Source: Amblyornis subalaris (lineage: Eukaryota; Chordata; Aves; Passeriformes; Ptilonorhynchidae). Taken from it: 64,000 nucleotides of DNA. Positions 1-30,179 of this stretch are shown here, piece after piece. A program made the position numbers and the translations under genes. The stretch's first letter is position 1, and each line of letters begins with the position of its first letter. The notes below the pieces were generated by a model. It ran no database searches. It saw only the letters and a program-made list of their open reading frames with translations, and had not been told where the DNA came from. The stretch covers positions 2,866,643 through 2,930,642 of the forward strand of contig JACAXG010000007.1 in the NCBI GenBank assembly GCA_018881555.1, in the 5' to 3' direction.

Positions 1-324
1 TTTATGTGGCTGCTAATGACATAGCCCATTAGTTTGTGGAAATGATACCTTACCAAAACACCAGCGAGAAAANTTACAAAGTCAGAGCAACTTAAAACCT
101 GGGTTTTTTGTGATTCAAGGGTAAAAGGCAGTCAAATAAGGGGGTTATGTTAACAGAATAAAGAACAACCACAACATCAAGGCTGTGCCAAAATTGGAAG
201 TATTTCATTATCATAGTAAACCCAGACTCATTACCGAGTAAGAGATTTCAGTTACACAGATTTGGCCCTGCCATAAAGCTTTCCACGCTTAGCTAACAGA
301 AGTAACAAAATTCCCAAAACTTAC

Positions 325-459
325 TTTTTTGATAGTATTTTAACCGCCATAAAAACAATAACTGATTCAATGCCGATCACACTAAGGATTATTCCATTAT
401 AAAAAACAGCTTCTTTCCTGGTCCAGGAATACATATCCATCGTCAATGGAGTGGCTATA
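325..459 (-). CDS. MFSD8: MFSD8 coding exon 9
   Basis: Acceptor TTTAG, donor GTAAGT. Encodes [20 protein letters not shown], a helix and the VKILSKK end. The next exon is not found in 1-324, so it must lie off-window. Confidence 0.94.
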
Positions 460-3400
460 CTAAAGTGACAGAACAAAAATACAGTAATCAGACAAGATAC
501 TCAGCTGAAAACATGGTTTTCTCCAAAGACTTCAGGTAGCCCAAGTTAAGCTACTTTTTTTCTGAACACTTAAAAAGTTGAGCATATTCAAAAGCTTTTA
601 CATTAATGTTTCCTATACCACAAACTGCACATATTTTTAGTTANTACTGACCTTTAATTCATTACTCTGTATCAGTACACATCAACTTGATTGCATATGG
701 TTTTGGACTTCTATTTATGAAGTTAGGAAAATGAGAGGAACAGAGAAGCCTCTACATGCACCTCCAATCTAACCATGTGTCTGAGTATTTTGAGAGAAAA
801 TAGACAAACTTACGTTTCAAAGACAGCAAACANAAACAAGATGACAAAGAAGAGAACATTGAGTGCTACCACAGCAACATGGTCAATGCTTCCTTCTGCG
901 TTCTCATCCAGAACATCACTTTCTGCAACAAAACAAGAGNTACCTAAACTGCACACTGAGCTGAGCTTTTTCTTATACCATCACAAATTAGTCATGATTT
1001 CTTTAGTCTTTCAAGTATTTAGCATGCAAGTTGGTGGGCAGCTAGGCAGCTATACTTTGACAAGCAAAGTATAAAGTTTTAAAATCAAAATGGAATTGTT
1101 TAAATTTCAATTCTGCTGACAGTTAAGAGAAAATTATTTCCAAATTGGTTACACCACCTGTTTTCCTAATGAGTCCTTAGTGACAGCTAAATAAGCAAAC
1201 TTCTTTAAATATCTTAACAATGGAAACCAAAACACTTCCTGTTCTCTTGTAAGGTCAAAGCTACATAGCATAATTCTCAGGGTGAAAATTTGGAAGGATC
1301 CATAAAACTTTAGGTTTTTTTCTTGTTTGCTACCAGACAGCACTATGGACACAACATGGCCATGAAGCAATTTCTGGACCAGCTAGGGAGAGATGTAGCC
1401 TATCTTCCACTTCAACTTCCCAGTGCATCAGACTTTAGAATACTTCTAAATGCTTGTATGTAATAAGAGAGTACTTCAAAATTATAATCACAGAAGAAAT
1501 TTTCAAGAAAATACTGGTACCTTCTCCATCAGAATTGATACTTTTGTACTGCCTTCCCATGTCATCCACTCGATGCTCCCTAGAAATTTAGAACTTTTTT
1601 CATTAATACACGTATTTATTTAATCTACTATTGAGTCAAGTTTCTATTAAAGTAATTGTGAATGGTATAATCTATATGATAATTACTGCCAGCTCCTTTA
1701 AACATCATCTACAAAGCTGACACCTGACTGCAGTGAACACCATCCTATTCAAGAAACAAAATATTCTTATGGAAGAATATCACATATCCATATGCATCTG
1801 CACTAATGGGATAAGGAATAAAAATCCCCCCTGAGATTCATCAACACTAAAACTGTATCAAGCCTAATAATCTACTATCTTTAAATTTTTAAATCAGATT
1901 ACATTCTAACCATAACATCACCAAGATTCATTTATGAGCATAATAAAAATACATGTATTAAAGAAGGTAGAAACACTAAAAAAATAAGTAACAACTTACA
2001 GTTTTAGCTGTAAACCAGATTTCAGGTTTATTACTCCTCCTGCTGAGCAGCATATTATTTGCAACAAGTCACACACAAAAACAAGGTAGGATATTTATAT
2101 ATTTTTTAATGATTACCTGAATATGGCAAAGATGAGAATAATATTAATAAGTCCTAAGAGAGCTCCAAATAAAACTGGTGCTGTGTACATGTTCAGCTGA
2201 AGACAAAGTAATTTCCATGTTACTCCTTCTTCTCCAATAAGTGTAAAACATGTCTGAAAAACTTAAAAACATCAATGTAGTCTGAAAACCTTGAGAATCA
2301 TTAAGAAAATATTAGAACACATATAGAGTATATAAAACTGGATAAGGAAAGCTGTTCCAATCGCCAAGTAAAATTTAAGTACTATACCTGTAAAACCTTT
2401 TACATTTTGAGAATCCTATTCTAAATTAACAAAATGGATACCAGTGGGATCTCAGCTAGCCAGAAAACTACTTAGTTACATACAAATACACTGTATAAAT
2501 AACATCATGACACATAGAACTGAATTCTGAGTGTACCAATGGTTAATTTTCTTGGCAGACAGATGATTTACTCTTTTTCCTCTTGCTCCTACATGGAAAA
2601 CCTTGGCCCTGGGACTGGATTATCCCTTGTGCTAAGGGCAAACTAGAGAGAAAAGATGCAGTGCGCGATTTTAAATTAAACTTTAAATTGGTGCAGGGCA
2701 ACTGGTCTAGAATGTTACATTTATATTGGCTTACAGAAGTATAGATGAGTGGATCCCATTTATTCAATTCTGGTATCATTGACAAACTATGCCTTAAAAC
2801 CCCCTACATACAGCTGCTGCAGATTCCTACTTCCACTGCCCAATTTCAACCTAATAAGCATTACAGAAGTGAGGAAAGAAGACATGCTTTACCTGGCCCT
2901 AATATGAAACCAACTGCTTGGCAGGCACTGGTATTGGCCATGGCACTTGTTCTTTCTGTCAGAGAAGTGGCACCCGCAATATACGATCGAACTACAGCCA
3001 CATTTCCTTAAAAAAAAAAAAAAAACCAAACCAAGCAAGTGTAAATATCAAGTTATATTGTTAAACTGTTGAGTGACAGTTATTTTAGGGTTTTGCTTCT
3101 TATTTTGCAAGAAAATAAAACCCAGCACTCCCTCTAGTAGTTTTACACAACCGCACAATGACACAATTTCGTTACAAACCACTACTGGACAACCCTTGCT
3201 TTGTTAAATATTAAGTTATCATTCACATAATGGTAAATCTGGTACTAAAATGTAATGTTAACCATCTTACACGAGACACAGAATGCAATAGTTTTCAGAA
3301 ATGTAAATTCTGCTGTAGTTACCTGCTCCAAATCCCACGAGAGCGCGTGCAGTCAGCATGTAGTACTTGTTGTGGGAATGGGGTACATGGACGTAGGCAT

Positions 3401-6400
3401 AGAGACAGTTTGCAGCTACTGAGATAGCAGTGGAAACGACCAGAGGTTCTCTCCTGGGCCTGTAGTTGGACCACAAGCCAAACAGAGGAGAGGCAACCAT
3501 TTGGCCAATGCTGTACGAAGCTATAATCCAGCCCAGGAAACTCGCATCTGCTGTCGGATCAATCTGCAGAAACACATTAATCAGCTCTGTGGGTAAAGTA
3601 TTGGAGTGTTGTATATTATCAGTAACACCCTTTTAGAATTAGTACCTGGAATACTGAAGACTCTGTACTGTAATACTTTGTCTGGGGTAATAAACCTTGG
3701 CTAACCCTCTCCAGCAATGCACCAAACCAGTAAAACGTGCTTTGCTTCCAAGACAGGAAATGGCTCACTTGCAGCAAACTCCAACGGTTTTTGTACAGCA
3801 CTGCTGATGTTCTGGGCTACAGACAGAACTTAAGCAGTATGGCAGACAGTTTGCATGCCAGGAGCAAGGAACCACTTCAGTTGTCTCTGCACATGCCTGA
3901 ATCTGTCCTGATATCCAAGGCTGGTAATGCATTTTCTTGTCTTCTGCAAGACATCAGCACCGGCCTCAATTTTAATGACACCTCAAGGTCCTTGCCCAGG
4001 TTATGTTCTTCCAAATTTGCATTTGAAACCGCATTCTACAGTTCCAGAGGCAATAAAATCCCAGCACAGATTGAATTAAAGTTTTAGACACTTTATGCTG
4101 CTTTTAACAAGAACNCAACAAAGAGGTGAAAAACCCCCAAACTAAAATCACTATACAGGAACAATGGCATTTCCCTGTTAGAAATATCAGTANCTACGTG
4201 CAACAATGTGGCATGTACAGACTAACTTCTACCTACAGTTTCCTTCTTCTTTTTTTTTTTTTTTGCCAAAATGCAGACAAGTTTTGGGTATTACATTTTA
4301 ATAATGAGATTTCTATTGCTTCACTGTCCAAGAAAACAGATAACAGATATTGGAAAACCAAACATTTCTGGATTATGATGTACCTTTATCAATTCAGGCA
4401 AAAACCTGACAGATTTTGCAAGAAATAATAAAAGCTGTCTAAGTGGATGGCAGAATAAAAGTCTCTTAAAGCCACACACTTCCCTCTTTCTCTTCCTAAA
4501 TAAAATGCCAAGTTTTGTATTACCTACTTTCTGAGCAGTTTTCTGTCCTTACCAGTTAAACCCCCCATATTTACACACCTTTTGGAGATACGGCCACACA
4601 GACATAATTACAATTGAGAAACCTGTAACACAGTAAAAACAGAACTGAAGTTATTTTATTTGCCATTTTTATCAGTAATCTGCTTTCCTGAAACATTTAT
4701 TACAGGTTCATTCTTCTGCCTCTAAGTGTATTACAGTCTAAACCTGTGCATTAGTCTGTCACCTGAAAAAATGATGCATTTACTGCTTTTTTTAAGGAGT
4801 GGTAATTCCGCCTATCAAGAAGAATTATTTTTAAAAGATAATTTTATAGGTGCACACACACTAAACAAAAGAACTACTATGTTGTCCTCCCAATGGAAAG
4901 ACAACAAGGTCCCCATAGTAAAAAGAATTTCTTGATATACTGACATATCTGTGTTGATTAATGAGATTTTAATTCATTAAAAAAAAAAAAGTTACTGAAG
5001 TATCCTATGAATTTCAAGATAATTTCTGTTTGATTCGCTAGTCATATATTCTCTTCTGAAGAATCCAACAAAGCATCTTTTTTTAGGTTGTAATAGAACA
5101 GTACCACTAAAGAAGCTATTTAGTGGCAACCTAGAAAANCCTGTAATTTTCAAACCAAAGTATATTCATGATAAGATCGAATTCCACATGTGTTTACTCA
5201 CCTACACTACTCAGAAACATTGTCAGGTACATGATCCAGATGGATCTCCACCTGCTTTTATAATGCTCTTGTGTTTCCACAACATCCCTGTTTTTAAACC
5301 AAAAAGCAAGAGAGAAAGAAATCTTCATCAGATCCTATTCTAGTTGTTCCCACAGGACACTGAAAACATTTTTCACAAACCTCTCAATACAATTGTGTAA
5401 CTAGTTATGCAGGAGTGGATCTCCGCTCAGCAAAGACTATAAAGAATTTATTTTTCATGGATTGACAAATCAAACAAATTAACAGAAATGCTATCACACA
5501 CCAAATGTGACACAGAGATATCTTTATCTAGAGAGGTCTTCAACTCTGCGAACTCTTTCTATAGACACTTAGGAGCACCACAAACCATATAAAGGTTTTA
5601 AGAAGTGTGTTTTAGACCATAAAATCCCAGACAATTCCTCACAGCTGTGACCTTAAAAGAACCACAAACCTGAAGAACTCTTGATTTGACTAACAGCTGC
5701 AGCCAGTCTATTCTAATGATGAGAAAATACAACGCAAATATTTAAAAGTTGTGTGTGAAAGATACTGCTGTATATTGTATGGGCTGGAAAAAAAAATTAA
5801 AATAGAAGTTACAAACTTAAACAAAATAATCTCTATTCCAAAGACGTAGACTCACGTTATGGATGCCTGAACATAGTTTATAAACACTGTTTATATAAGT
5901 CATACCTAGACTTAGGCATAGCTGCGATTTTAAGTTCAAGACACTTGTTTCGCTGTCAGAAGGGGAAAAAAAGAACCCAAGTGACGAACTGCTGCCCACA
6001 CATGAAGGCTGCTATTAAACACCCAGACTTCTGCCCCACAATAACCCGTTTGGGTGTGTTTTAGGCACTTCCCGAGCGAGGGGGTTTGCGTTTCCCTGCA
6101 GAGTGAAGCAGCCCCCGGCCCGCTCCGGCTGCCGGGCCCGGGACGGTCCGAGGCTCAGGCCCGGGGCTCCGGAGCGCCTGGGGACGGCGGCTCGGGCGGG
6201 CACCTCGGCGCTCGGGTCCTCCGTGACTGGCGGGGAAGGGACACGGCACCCGCGGACGGCTCCTCGGGTCACTCGCGGGGGTGGCGCCCCAGCTCCTGGC
6301 GCCGCCTCAGAGCGGAACAAGCCCCTACCTGCTCTTCTCCTCCTCCTCTTCCTCCGCCGCCGCCCCTCCGGACCCCAGCAGAGGCTCCAGCCCTTCGAGA

Positions 6401-6432
6401 CGCGCCTCAGGAGCGGAGCCCGCGGCCGCCAT
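325..6432 (-). CDS. MFSD8: MFSD8 (CLN7), 5' nine coding exons, partial
   Basis: Major facilitator superfamily domain-containing protein 8, a multi-pass lysosomal membrane protein (established family knowledge; its human gene is mutated in the CLN7 form of neuronal ceroid lipofuscinosis). Nine minus-strand exons join in one frame to 345 codons plus two bases; the family is about 520 residues long, so the C-terminal third lies beyond the left edge. The start ATG at 6432 has a strong context (G at -3 and +4). Residues 1-35 are a cytosolic tail with a Glu run (28-33) and a Leu-Leu pair at 18-19. First membrane segment is about residues 52-75. IDPTAD at 79-84 and [11 protein letters not shown] at 107-117 form the MFS loop after the second helix. 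GNVAVVRSY opens exon 5. No stop or frameshift is seen; one codon in exon 8 holds an N at 833. It is divergent from ABHD18 and shares its CpG island. Confidence 0.97.
814..922 (-). CDS. MFSD8: MFSD8 coding exon 8
   Basis: Acceptor TTGCAG, donor GTAAGT. Encodes the acidic end of the central loop and the helix [16 protein letters not shown]. One base is N at 833. Confidence 0.94.
1521..1579 (-). CDS. MFSD8: MFSD8 coding exon 7
   Basis: A 59-base exon, acceptor CTAG, donor GTACCA. Encodes [16 protein letters not shown], part of the central cytosolic loop. Confidence 0.93.
2117..2261 (-). CDS. MFSD8: MFSD8 coding exon 6
   Basis: Acceptor TTTAAG, donor GTAATC. Encodes [16 protein letters not shown], then [10 protein letters not shown] and a membrane helix rich in Leu and Ile. 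Confidence 0.95.
2893..3006 (-). CDS. MFSD8: MFSD8 coding exon 5
   Basis: The acceptor follows a long T tract (an A run on the plus strand); donor GTAAAG. Encodes [16 protein letters not shown] and ends at GFILGP. Confidence 0.96.
3323..3563 (-). CDS. MFSD8: MFSD8 coding exon 4
   Basis: Acceptor TGCAG, donor GTAACT. Encodes [12 protein letters not shown], helices 2-4 and the [11 protein letters not shown] loop, ending at GFGAG. Clear MFSD8 match. Confidence 0.97.
4579..4622 (-). CDS. MFSD8: MFSD8 coding exon 3
   Basis: A 44-base exon, acceptor CAG and donor GTGTGT. Encodes [15 protein letters not shown], the rest of helix 1 and the following loop; too short for an ORF search, found by homology and phase. 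Confidence 0.95.
5202..5287 (-). CDS. MFSD8: MFSD8 coding exon 2
   Basis: Acceptor CAG at 5290-5288, donor GTGAGT at 5201. The first base completes an Arg codon with exon 1. Encodes [10 protein letters not shown] and the start of the first membrane helix ([11 protein letters not shown]), close to the family. Confidence 0.96.
6329..6432 (-). CDS. MFSD8: MFSD8 coding exon 1
   Basis: Start codon at 6432-6430; 34 codons plus AG, then donor GTAGGG. The N-terminal tail contains LEPLL followed by a GAG-repeat-encoded acidic run. The ATG lies inside the CpG island. Confidence 0.92.
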
Positions 6433-6570
6433 GGCCCCGCAGCGCCGGGCCCCGCCCGCGGCCCCGCCCGCCGCCAGGAAGGGCCCGAGCCGGCGAGCGA
6501 GCGCGTGACCGCGCGTTCGCCGCTGGGGGGCGCTGCCGGCCGGGGCCCGGTCGAGCACGAGACGCGGAGG

Positions 6571-6605
6571 GCGGGGCGGGGCGGGGCGGGGCGGGGCGGG
6601 GCGGG
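6571..6605 (+). repeat. (GGGGC)6 tandem repeat
   Basis: Six perfect GGGGC units in a GC-box context between the MFSD8 start codon and the likely ABHD18 start site. It has the run pattern needed for G-quadruplex formation on the plus strand. Confidence 0.9.
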
Positions 6606-6715
6606 TCACGCGAGCCGCAAGGGGCGGGGCCGGCTGCCTCCCGCGCGCGTCCCTTGCCTGAGAGCCCGCGCGCGCACGCGCGCTCGCCTGGTCCGCGCGC
6701 GTGAGGCGAGGCGCG

Positions 6716-6750
6716 TCCCGTCCCGTCCCGTCCCGTCCCTTCCCTTCCCG
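6716..6750 (+). repeat. (TCCCG)n / (TCCCT)n pyrimidine repeat
   Basis: Five TCCCG units followed by TCCCT, TCCCT and TCCCG. The minus strand is therefore G-rich here, opposite in sense to the GGGGC array 110 bases away. Confidence 0.85.
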
Positions 6751-6832
6751 CCCTTCGCCCTCCCCTTCGCCCCCTTCTCTTCCTCTCCTTCCCGCCCTCC
6801 CATGTGGTGCCTCAGCACCGGCAGCGCTTTGG

Positions 6833-24414
<17,582 letters not shown>

Positions 24415-24694
24415 TCTTTATAATGCATTCAAACTGATCTCATTTGTAATTCAGCTTACTGGAACTCATGTTTGGAAAACAAGCCTCTTGCAACGTTAAG
24501 CAGATGGTCACTGACTGTTGTAGGTAACAATTACCAGAAATGGTAAAGTACCAGCATTATCTTCATTTCAACCCAATGCCATTCTCACACAGCTGCTTCA
24601 GCGTTACCTGTGAAAAAACAACAGCAGCATTTGTCAGTGCATGAACGGTTCATGTACTTCATGTTTAATCAGATTGTGTATTCTTTTAATGATG

Positions 24695-24700
24695 AATAAA
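24695..24700 (+). terminator. ABHD18: Poly(A) signal AATAAA, proximal, ABHD18
   Basis: Canonical hexamer 281 bases after the stop, followed by a TG-rich stretch (ttctgaattgtgtgtcag). Confidence 0.7.
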
Positions 24701-27074
24701 TTCTGAATTGTGTGTCAGTAGAAACCAAACCAATCTAAGTATTGAAAGAATGTGAAATGTGCTGTAGGGTTAAGCTGCTCTCTTGTGTTTAGTGTAGGTT
24801 TTAGTTTGTTCCAGATACCTTGGTTTCCCCTTGCTATTCCTATTGTGTTGTACTATGGCTCTGCCAGCACTCAGCCTCTTGTGTTTGTCACTGTTTTTCT
24901 CTTCAATTATTAATTGAAAATGAGCTATAGTAGAAGGCGCAGCACCAAATCCTGCAAAAAGAGACTTTGACAATTCAGTGAAAGGTGAGAGAGAAATGTT
25001 TTCCTTCAATATGTCCATGAAGTTTTCCTGCCACTGAATTAAACCGTGCCATTACAGAAGGATCATGTAGCAATTCATCAGTCACGTTCACAAAACTGGA
25101 AGAAGTGAAAATCAAGTGTCTGGTAATTAATTGTTTACATTAATTCAGTTGGATAACATAAACTTACAGATTTCTTTTCTTTTTTTAGAATGCTAGATGA
25201 AATAGAAATTTAATCATTTTACTTTCTAAGCACTGGCTGATTCTAAGCAGTTAAATGACAGCAGATTATATGGTGCTATAAAGACCTGTTGGAAATACTT
25301 CAACAGATGTCCTTTTTAAAGTGCACTCAGCACTGATATGCAAAATACACTTTCACTGTATAATTTAAAAAATANGTGAGACTAAAGGTTATTGAAACAG
25401 TTAAGTTTGCTCCTTATTTTTCAACACTTGTCTTTTTTAATTGGATGGAAAATAAAGAAATTTGGATTTTGAACACATTTGAGAAAATCCAAAGTCTGTT
25501 GTTTCCTCTTTTGGGATCAAAAACGCCAACAAATTGCAGTAGAATAAAAGGTTGTCATNTAGGAACCGTATGGGTATCTCTCCACATTTTTTTTTTTTTT
25601 GGTGGTAATCTCCTATAACATTCTTTTAAAGCCAGTTTGCAGAGCAGTTGAAAACTGAAACACTTCAATATTTAGTACAGTAATGCCCAGGGTTACACTG
25701 NAACAAACAGAAAAATCCATCCATTTCTCAGGATGTGTGACTTTTGCACCTTTCCATTCAAGCACTTTTGATCTCCATGGTAAAGGTTTTTAGTAGGCAG
25801 AGTATGGAGCAAACAAAGCTCAGTTTATACATTCTCTTGAATTTTAGTCAGGTAGACAGAACTAGTAACTGTGAAGAAATCGTGGTTCATTTGAAAACCA
25901 GGTGTGTTCAGGTAAAACTGAAGAGCAACAATTTTTACTAACCCAAATCATTTACCATACAAATTTACTGAAAATGCAAAAGAAGTTCTAATCTGTCGGA
26001 AGTTGAATTGCTTCTTTCAAGTGGTTTTTCNTCATTTCTTTGGACAGTGTTCGTTTTATATGTGGGGAGCAAGTGTGAAGTGACTAGCACATTTAAACAC
26101 CAAATATTTGGAAGGTTTGAAATCAAATATAAGTAAGTTTACAAATTTAAAATTGAAGTCTTGAATAGTGTACTAAAAGATTGACAGGGTTTAGAGCTTA
26201 CAAGCATATCCATCAACTAAGAGTGTTTTACAAGACCCCTGTCTGCTGCTCAGCAACTTTTGTAGCTCTCACGTTTAAAATGTAATTGTGTGCTTTATGT
26301 CCTGTTTCTGTTGCAGCTATGAGAAAGGGAGATAACTGGTGGCAAGGGAAAGGGCTTGAATAAATGCAAGAGAGAAAAGACAGATTTTGTAAAGGCCAGG
26401 AGTAAGCACAAAAAAAATCAACTACGCTACAAAGTATAACATGCCAAAGTAAATATTTTCAAAGCGCACAATACTGGGAATTACACAACTGATGGGAACT
26501 TGACATCCTGAGGTTAGTGTTCTGATGGTATTACTAACAAGGTTTAACTTAGCAAAAGGGCATGCTATTCACAGAAGTAGATTTAGCTTAATGCCACTCC
26601 TGGTTGTGAGAGCGTCTTTTGGGACAAGCAGTGAAAGACTGGTTTCTGACAAGAATAAGGAATCACACTTTGCTCTGTAATTAAAATCATGTTGCCAAAT
26701 ATGAAAGCCCAGTAAGCATTATTTGAGAAATTTCTCAGGTTAGAATAACAAAAAAGGAAAAATTAGCTCAGTGGTCTATTTCTGCCANCTATCAGACACG
26801 GGATGCTATTAGGTGATCTGTGAAGGGGGGAATCTTGCTGTGTACGTGTTTTTAACCCTTGGAAGACTGACTTTTAAAATAATATTTTAAGGTTAAATCC
26901 TAAGAAAGTATAAATAATCCATTTTGATGTTAAATGAGAATGTGGTTTTAATCCAGAAGTTGCATGAGAGAAATATTTTAATAAGATTCCTTCCATGTAG
27001 CAGGTAAGCCATTCTGTATGTCTTAAATTTATTGTAAAATTGGCCTTGGTAATTTTTTGGTTTTAAAGTTTTTC

Positions 27075-27080
27075 AATAAA
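27075..27080 (+). terminator. ABHD18: Poly(A) signal AATAAA, distal, ABHD18
   Basis: Canonical hexamer followed about 20 bases on by a strong GT/T-rich element (gtgtgaggggttttttttc), the classic downstream arrangement. Confidence 0.6.
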
Positions 27081-27100
27081 AGTGCTAAAAAAAACAGGTG

Positions 27101-30100
27101 TGAGGGGTTTTTTTTCTTTCTTGTTAACAGGTGTTCAAAATGCATCTCACTGTCATCCTGTAATCCTTTTTATTCCTACTAGTGCTGTAGCACAAGGAGA
27201 GTGGTTAATCTACAGGACATGATAAAAGCTTCACATAACAAACACTGGTACTGCTTTGATGTTTTTCTACATGCAGTGCCTAGAAAAGAAAATAAGCTTG
27301 TATCAGCTAATTAAGATACTATTGTGATTCCAATTTCACACTTGCCAGTGCCTTCATTGTGCTAGAATTTCCAAGACTGACTTAAAATCCTTTCTACTTT
27401 TAAAGGGGTCCAAAATATGTACAACTTTCTGCTGCTGTGTTCCAAGCAAGGGTGTGTTGTACCACAGTATACTTGAAGGAGGAAGTTTGCTTTGTCTACA
27501 TTGGAAAGGAAAGGTTCAGGACAGAGTGAGAGGTTATCCATGAGTAACCCAGGTAAACTTGACCAGTGTTTTGTTCCCATGCTCTCGGCACCTGGATCGT
27601 GTGCTGGATCACTTTCTGGGACAGGACATATCTAATAATTGTCAAATGGAGCTTTTTGTAATTTTTTCCTCAAGGCCAAAAGAACTCAAACAACAAACAA
27701 GTTGTCCAAAAGAACTCAAAAAGGACCCCTCAGGAATTTTTTTTAGCAAGGATAGATCACTTGTGTTTTATTACTCTAGAAAGTCTGCAGAAAAGTAACG
27801 TATGAAGGAATGGAGTCATGCTGCTTCTTACTTCTACTGGAATGTCATATGCATGTAATAGAGATACTCTCTAAACAGTAGAGAAGTGAAAATCATTGGA
27901 TCCTTGGAATACTATTTTTGCTTGATAGCTGCTAACACTTTTGAGGCAGGTATTTTTTTATTTATCTTAATTGTTTGTGTCTTGTGTTGGTTTTTTTTTT
28001 GAAATGTTGATCTTAATTGCTGTTGGTTGGGGGCAGGGGAGTTTCTTTATCTCAGACTGTCAGCTTCTCTGTCAGCTTGGCTGTAATGATAAGTTACACG
28101 GTATGGAAAGGAGGTTTGGCTGGTCTGTAGCCATGTAATTCCTTGTGAATTTTTACCCTACACGAGTAAAATGCTGCTATTCCATATAATCCTGGAATTT
28201 GCAGTGTTCCCTAGTACGCTTGGATGCTTCCACGCAAGATAAAACATGAGCATTAAAACGTAAAGTGGCTCATAATAATTGTTATTCTCTTGGTTTCATT
28301 TGGTGTACATCAGCCCCTTTTCCAAATATGAGCATTTTAAGTACTGTGTTCTTGCAGGAAAGAGAGTTTTGCCAAAGAATTCTTGACTTGCACTGCTAGA
28401 AAATAACAAGAAGGATGATACAAAGTGGACAAAATATGCGGGATGAGTCTTAGCAACTGTAAAAGCTTTTTATATCCTCTTTAGTCCCAGTCCAGCCAAT
28501 AAAGTCTACAGTAAGCTCCATCCTACCATAGAGTTAGCAAAGCAAGTATGGACGAAAACTTCTCGAGTGCCATTTTACTGGTAAATTTTAGTGCTTTTTT
28601 GCCCCCACATAATTAGCTCTTAACTAGTTTCCTGCTTTTTTCCTGCTGTGTTTAGGTTCCTGCACCGTAGTATTCCTGAAGTCCCGACTGGCCTACTCCT
28701 CTGCTTCCTTATCTTCTAGCACGTGTATGGAAAAACAGGAAACAAGAGGTTAATCCGCTTCTTACCAGTGACTCAGGTAGGGCCTCTTTACTTTTATATC
28801 ACTCTAACTTCTGCTTAACTTCTGAGTTTGGGAAACCAAATAAAAGATACGGAAATTGTTGTAAACAGTTAGTGTGACTGATACTCCTGTTTTCAGGAAT
28901 GTATGCCATTGACATGTCCTTGACTATTAAACTTCTGGCATCCGAAAAATTCAAGTTCTTGGTATCAAAGAAAAATGCTTCTAAGAGTTTGAAGATTTGC
29001 TGTAATTTTAATAATTCTACCTTTTTTACTCTTGATATAAATTTTAAAGAATACATGTCACTTTTAAAAAGTGCTTAGAAGCAGTAGTGATGTTTTTCTC
29101 TATGTATGAAAATTCCTCTAATGTTTGGAGCTTAAATCTGCAATTACAGAAATGTGCGTTAATGTATCTGTGTGGTTTGCTCCTTGTAGCATAATGATTG
29201 TAGTAATGTTTCAATTTCAAGCCTTTACCACAACAGGTCAATAATTTCCAAGTATCTTGAACAAAGCAGCAAGCACCTGGGGTTTTCTTTGATGTAGGCC
29301 CGGACTTCCACCAGGTGATTTGATCTGCTACTGGACTCACAGTTCCAGAATAATCCTAAAAGTGTTTCAGTGCCTGAAGTGTCAGCTGTGGTGGGCATTT
29401 GTTGAGTTTTTGGTTGATTTGTGGATTTTTTTCCTGATGAAGGTGTAAAACTCCACACAATCTCATTAGAGCAGAGAGTAACATTACCCCAAACAGAACA
29501 TATTTTACAGCTGCAAAACCAAGGAAATTTGGTTACTTGCGATACTACTTCAAAAATATTTGACTAGCTTTATAGAAACCTATTTGGGAATTTGCTTACT
29601 TCATTAAAGAAGTGCTGGCATTTTTTTTCAGAAGACCTTTTGTAAGAAAGGGAGTAAANCATGCCTGACAGAGTAAATGAAAGAAATGGGAGAGGAACGG
29701 GTGTCTTAAGGTGTAATCAAGGAGAATTGTGCGAGCACTAGGAGCTGGCAAAGAGGGAAAGAGGTGATTAATGTCATCCTGTGACCATCCTGGGGTAATG
29801 CAGTGGCAGAAGTGCGGGTATAACCTCCGAAGGAATCCAGCAAGCGTGGTGTGAGTGCACATGCTATCGTGAGATGATTTTCTGGGAGCTGTTTGGCAGA
29901 AAGTAGAAAGGTAGAGGACAGATGGTGTGATGGCAAAGGTACCTGTCTGTTGGAATGCTTAAATGATACAGGGTTCCCTCGCTGCTGGGACTTCCAAGTA
30001 TGTTCTCATGTGCCTGTTGAACACGTTCTCTAGGTTGTGCTCCGCGAAGTCCCCTTCACATCAACGAAACGTGTTCATCCTCTTGCTCACAGGGAGACCC

Positions 30101-30179
30101 TCGTCCTGTCGCACAGGTACGGGCAAGGCCTGGAGGACCGAAATGTCCGAAAGGCCCTGGAAAGCCTCCCGGCCGCGTG
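27101..30179. other. Intergenic ABHD18 to LARP1B
   Basis: No conserved ORF, RNA gene or recognisable transposon found; one 30-base-period duplication. Minus-strand ORFs around 29.0-29.9 kb show no homology I recognise. Confidence 0.6.
27676..27720 (+). repeat. 30-base-period tandem duplication
   Basis: The 15-mer CCAAAAGAACTCAAA occurs at 27676 and again at 27706, in the ABHD18-LARP1B intergenic region. Confidence 0.75.

Larger units (their letters stand above)
24415..27100 (+). other. ABHD18: ABHD18 3' UTR (likely extent)
   Basis: A+T-rich noncoding DNA with no conserved ORF. The short form could end after 24695 and the long form after 27075. Transcript data are needed to choose. Confidence 0.55.

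Noticed and set aside
3737..4087. 116-codon plus-strand ORF
   Set aside because: Lies antisense in an MFSD8 intron, with no homology or splice support.
6061..6249. Upstream in-frame extension of MFSD8
   Set aside because: The ORF here lies downstream of the exon 1 donor on the minus strand, so it is intronic.
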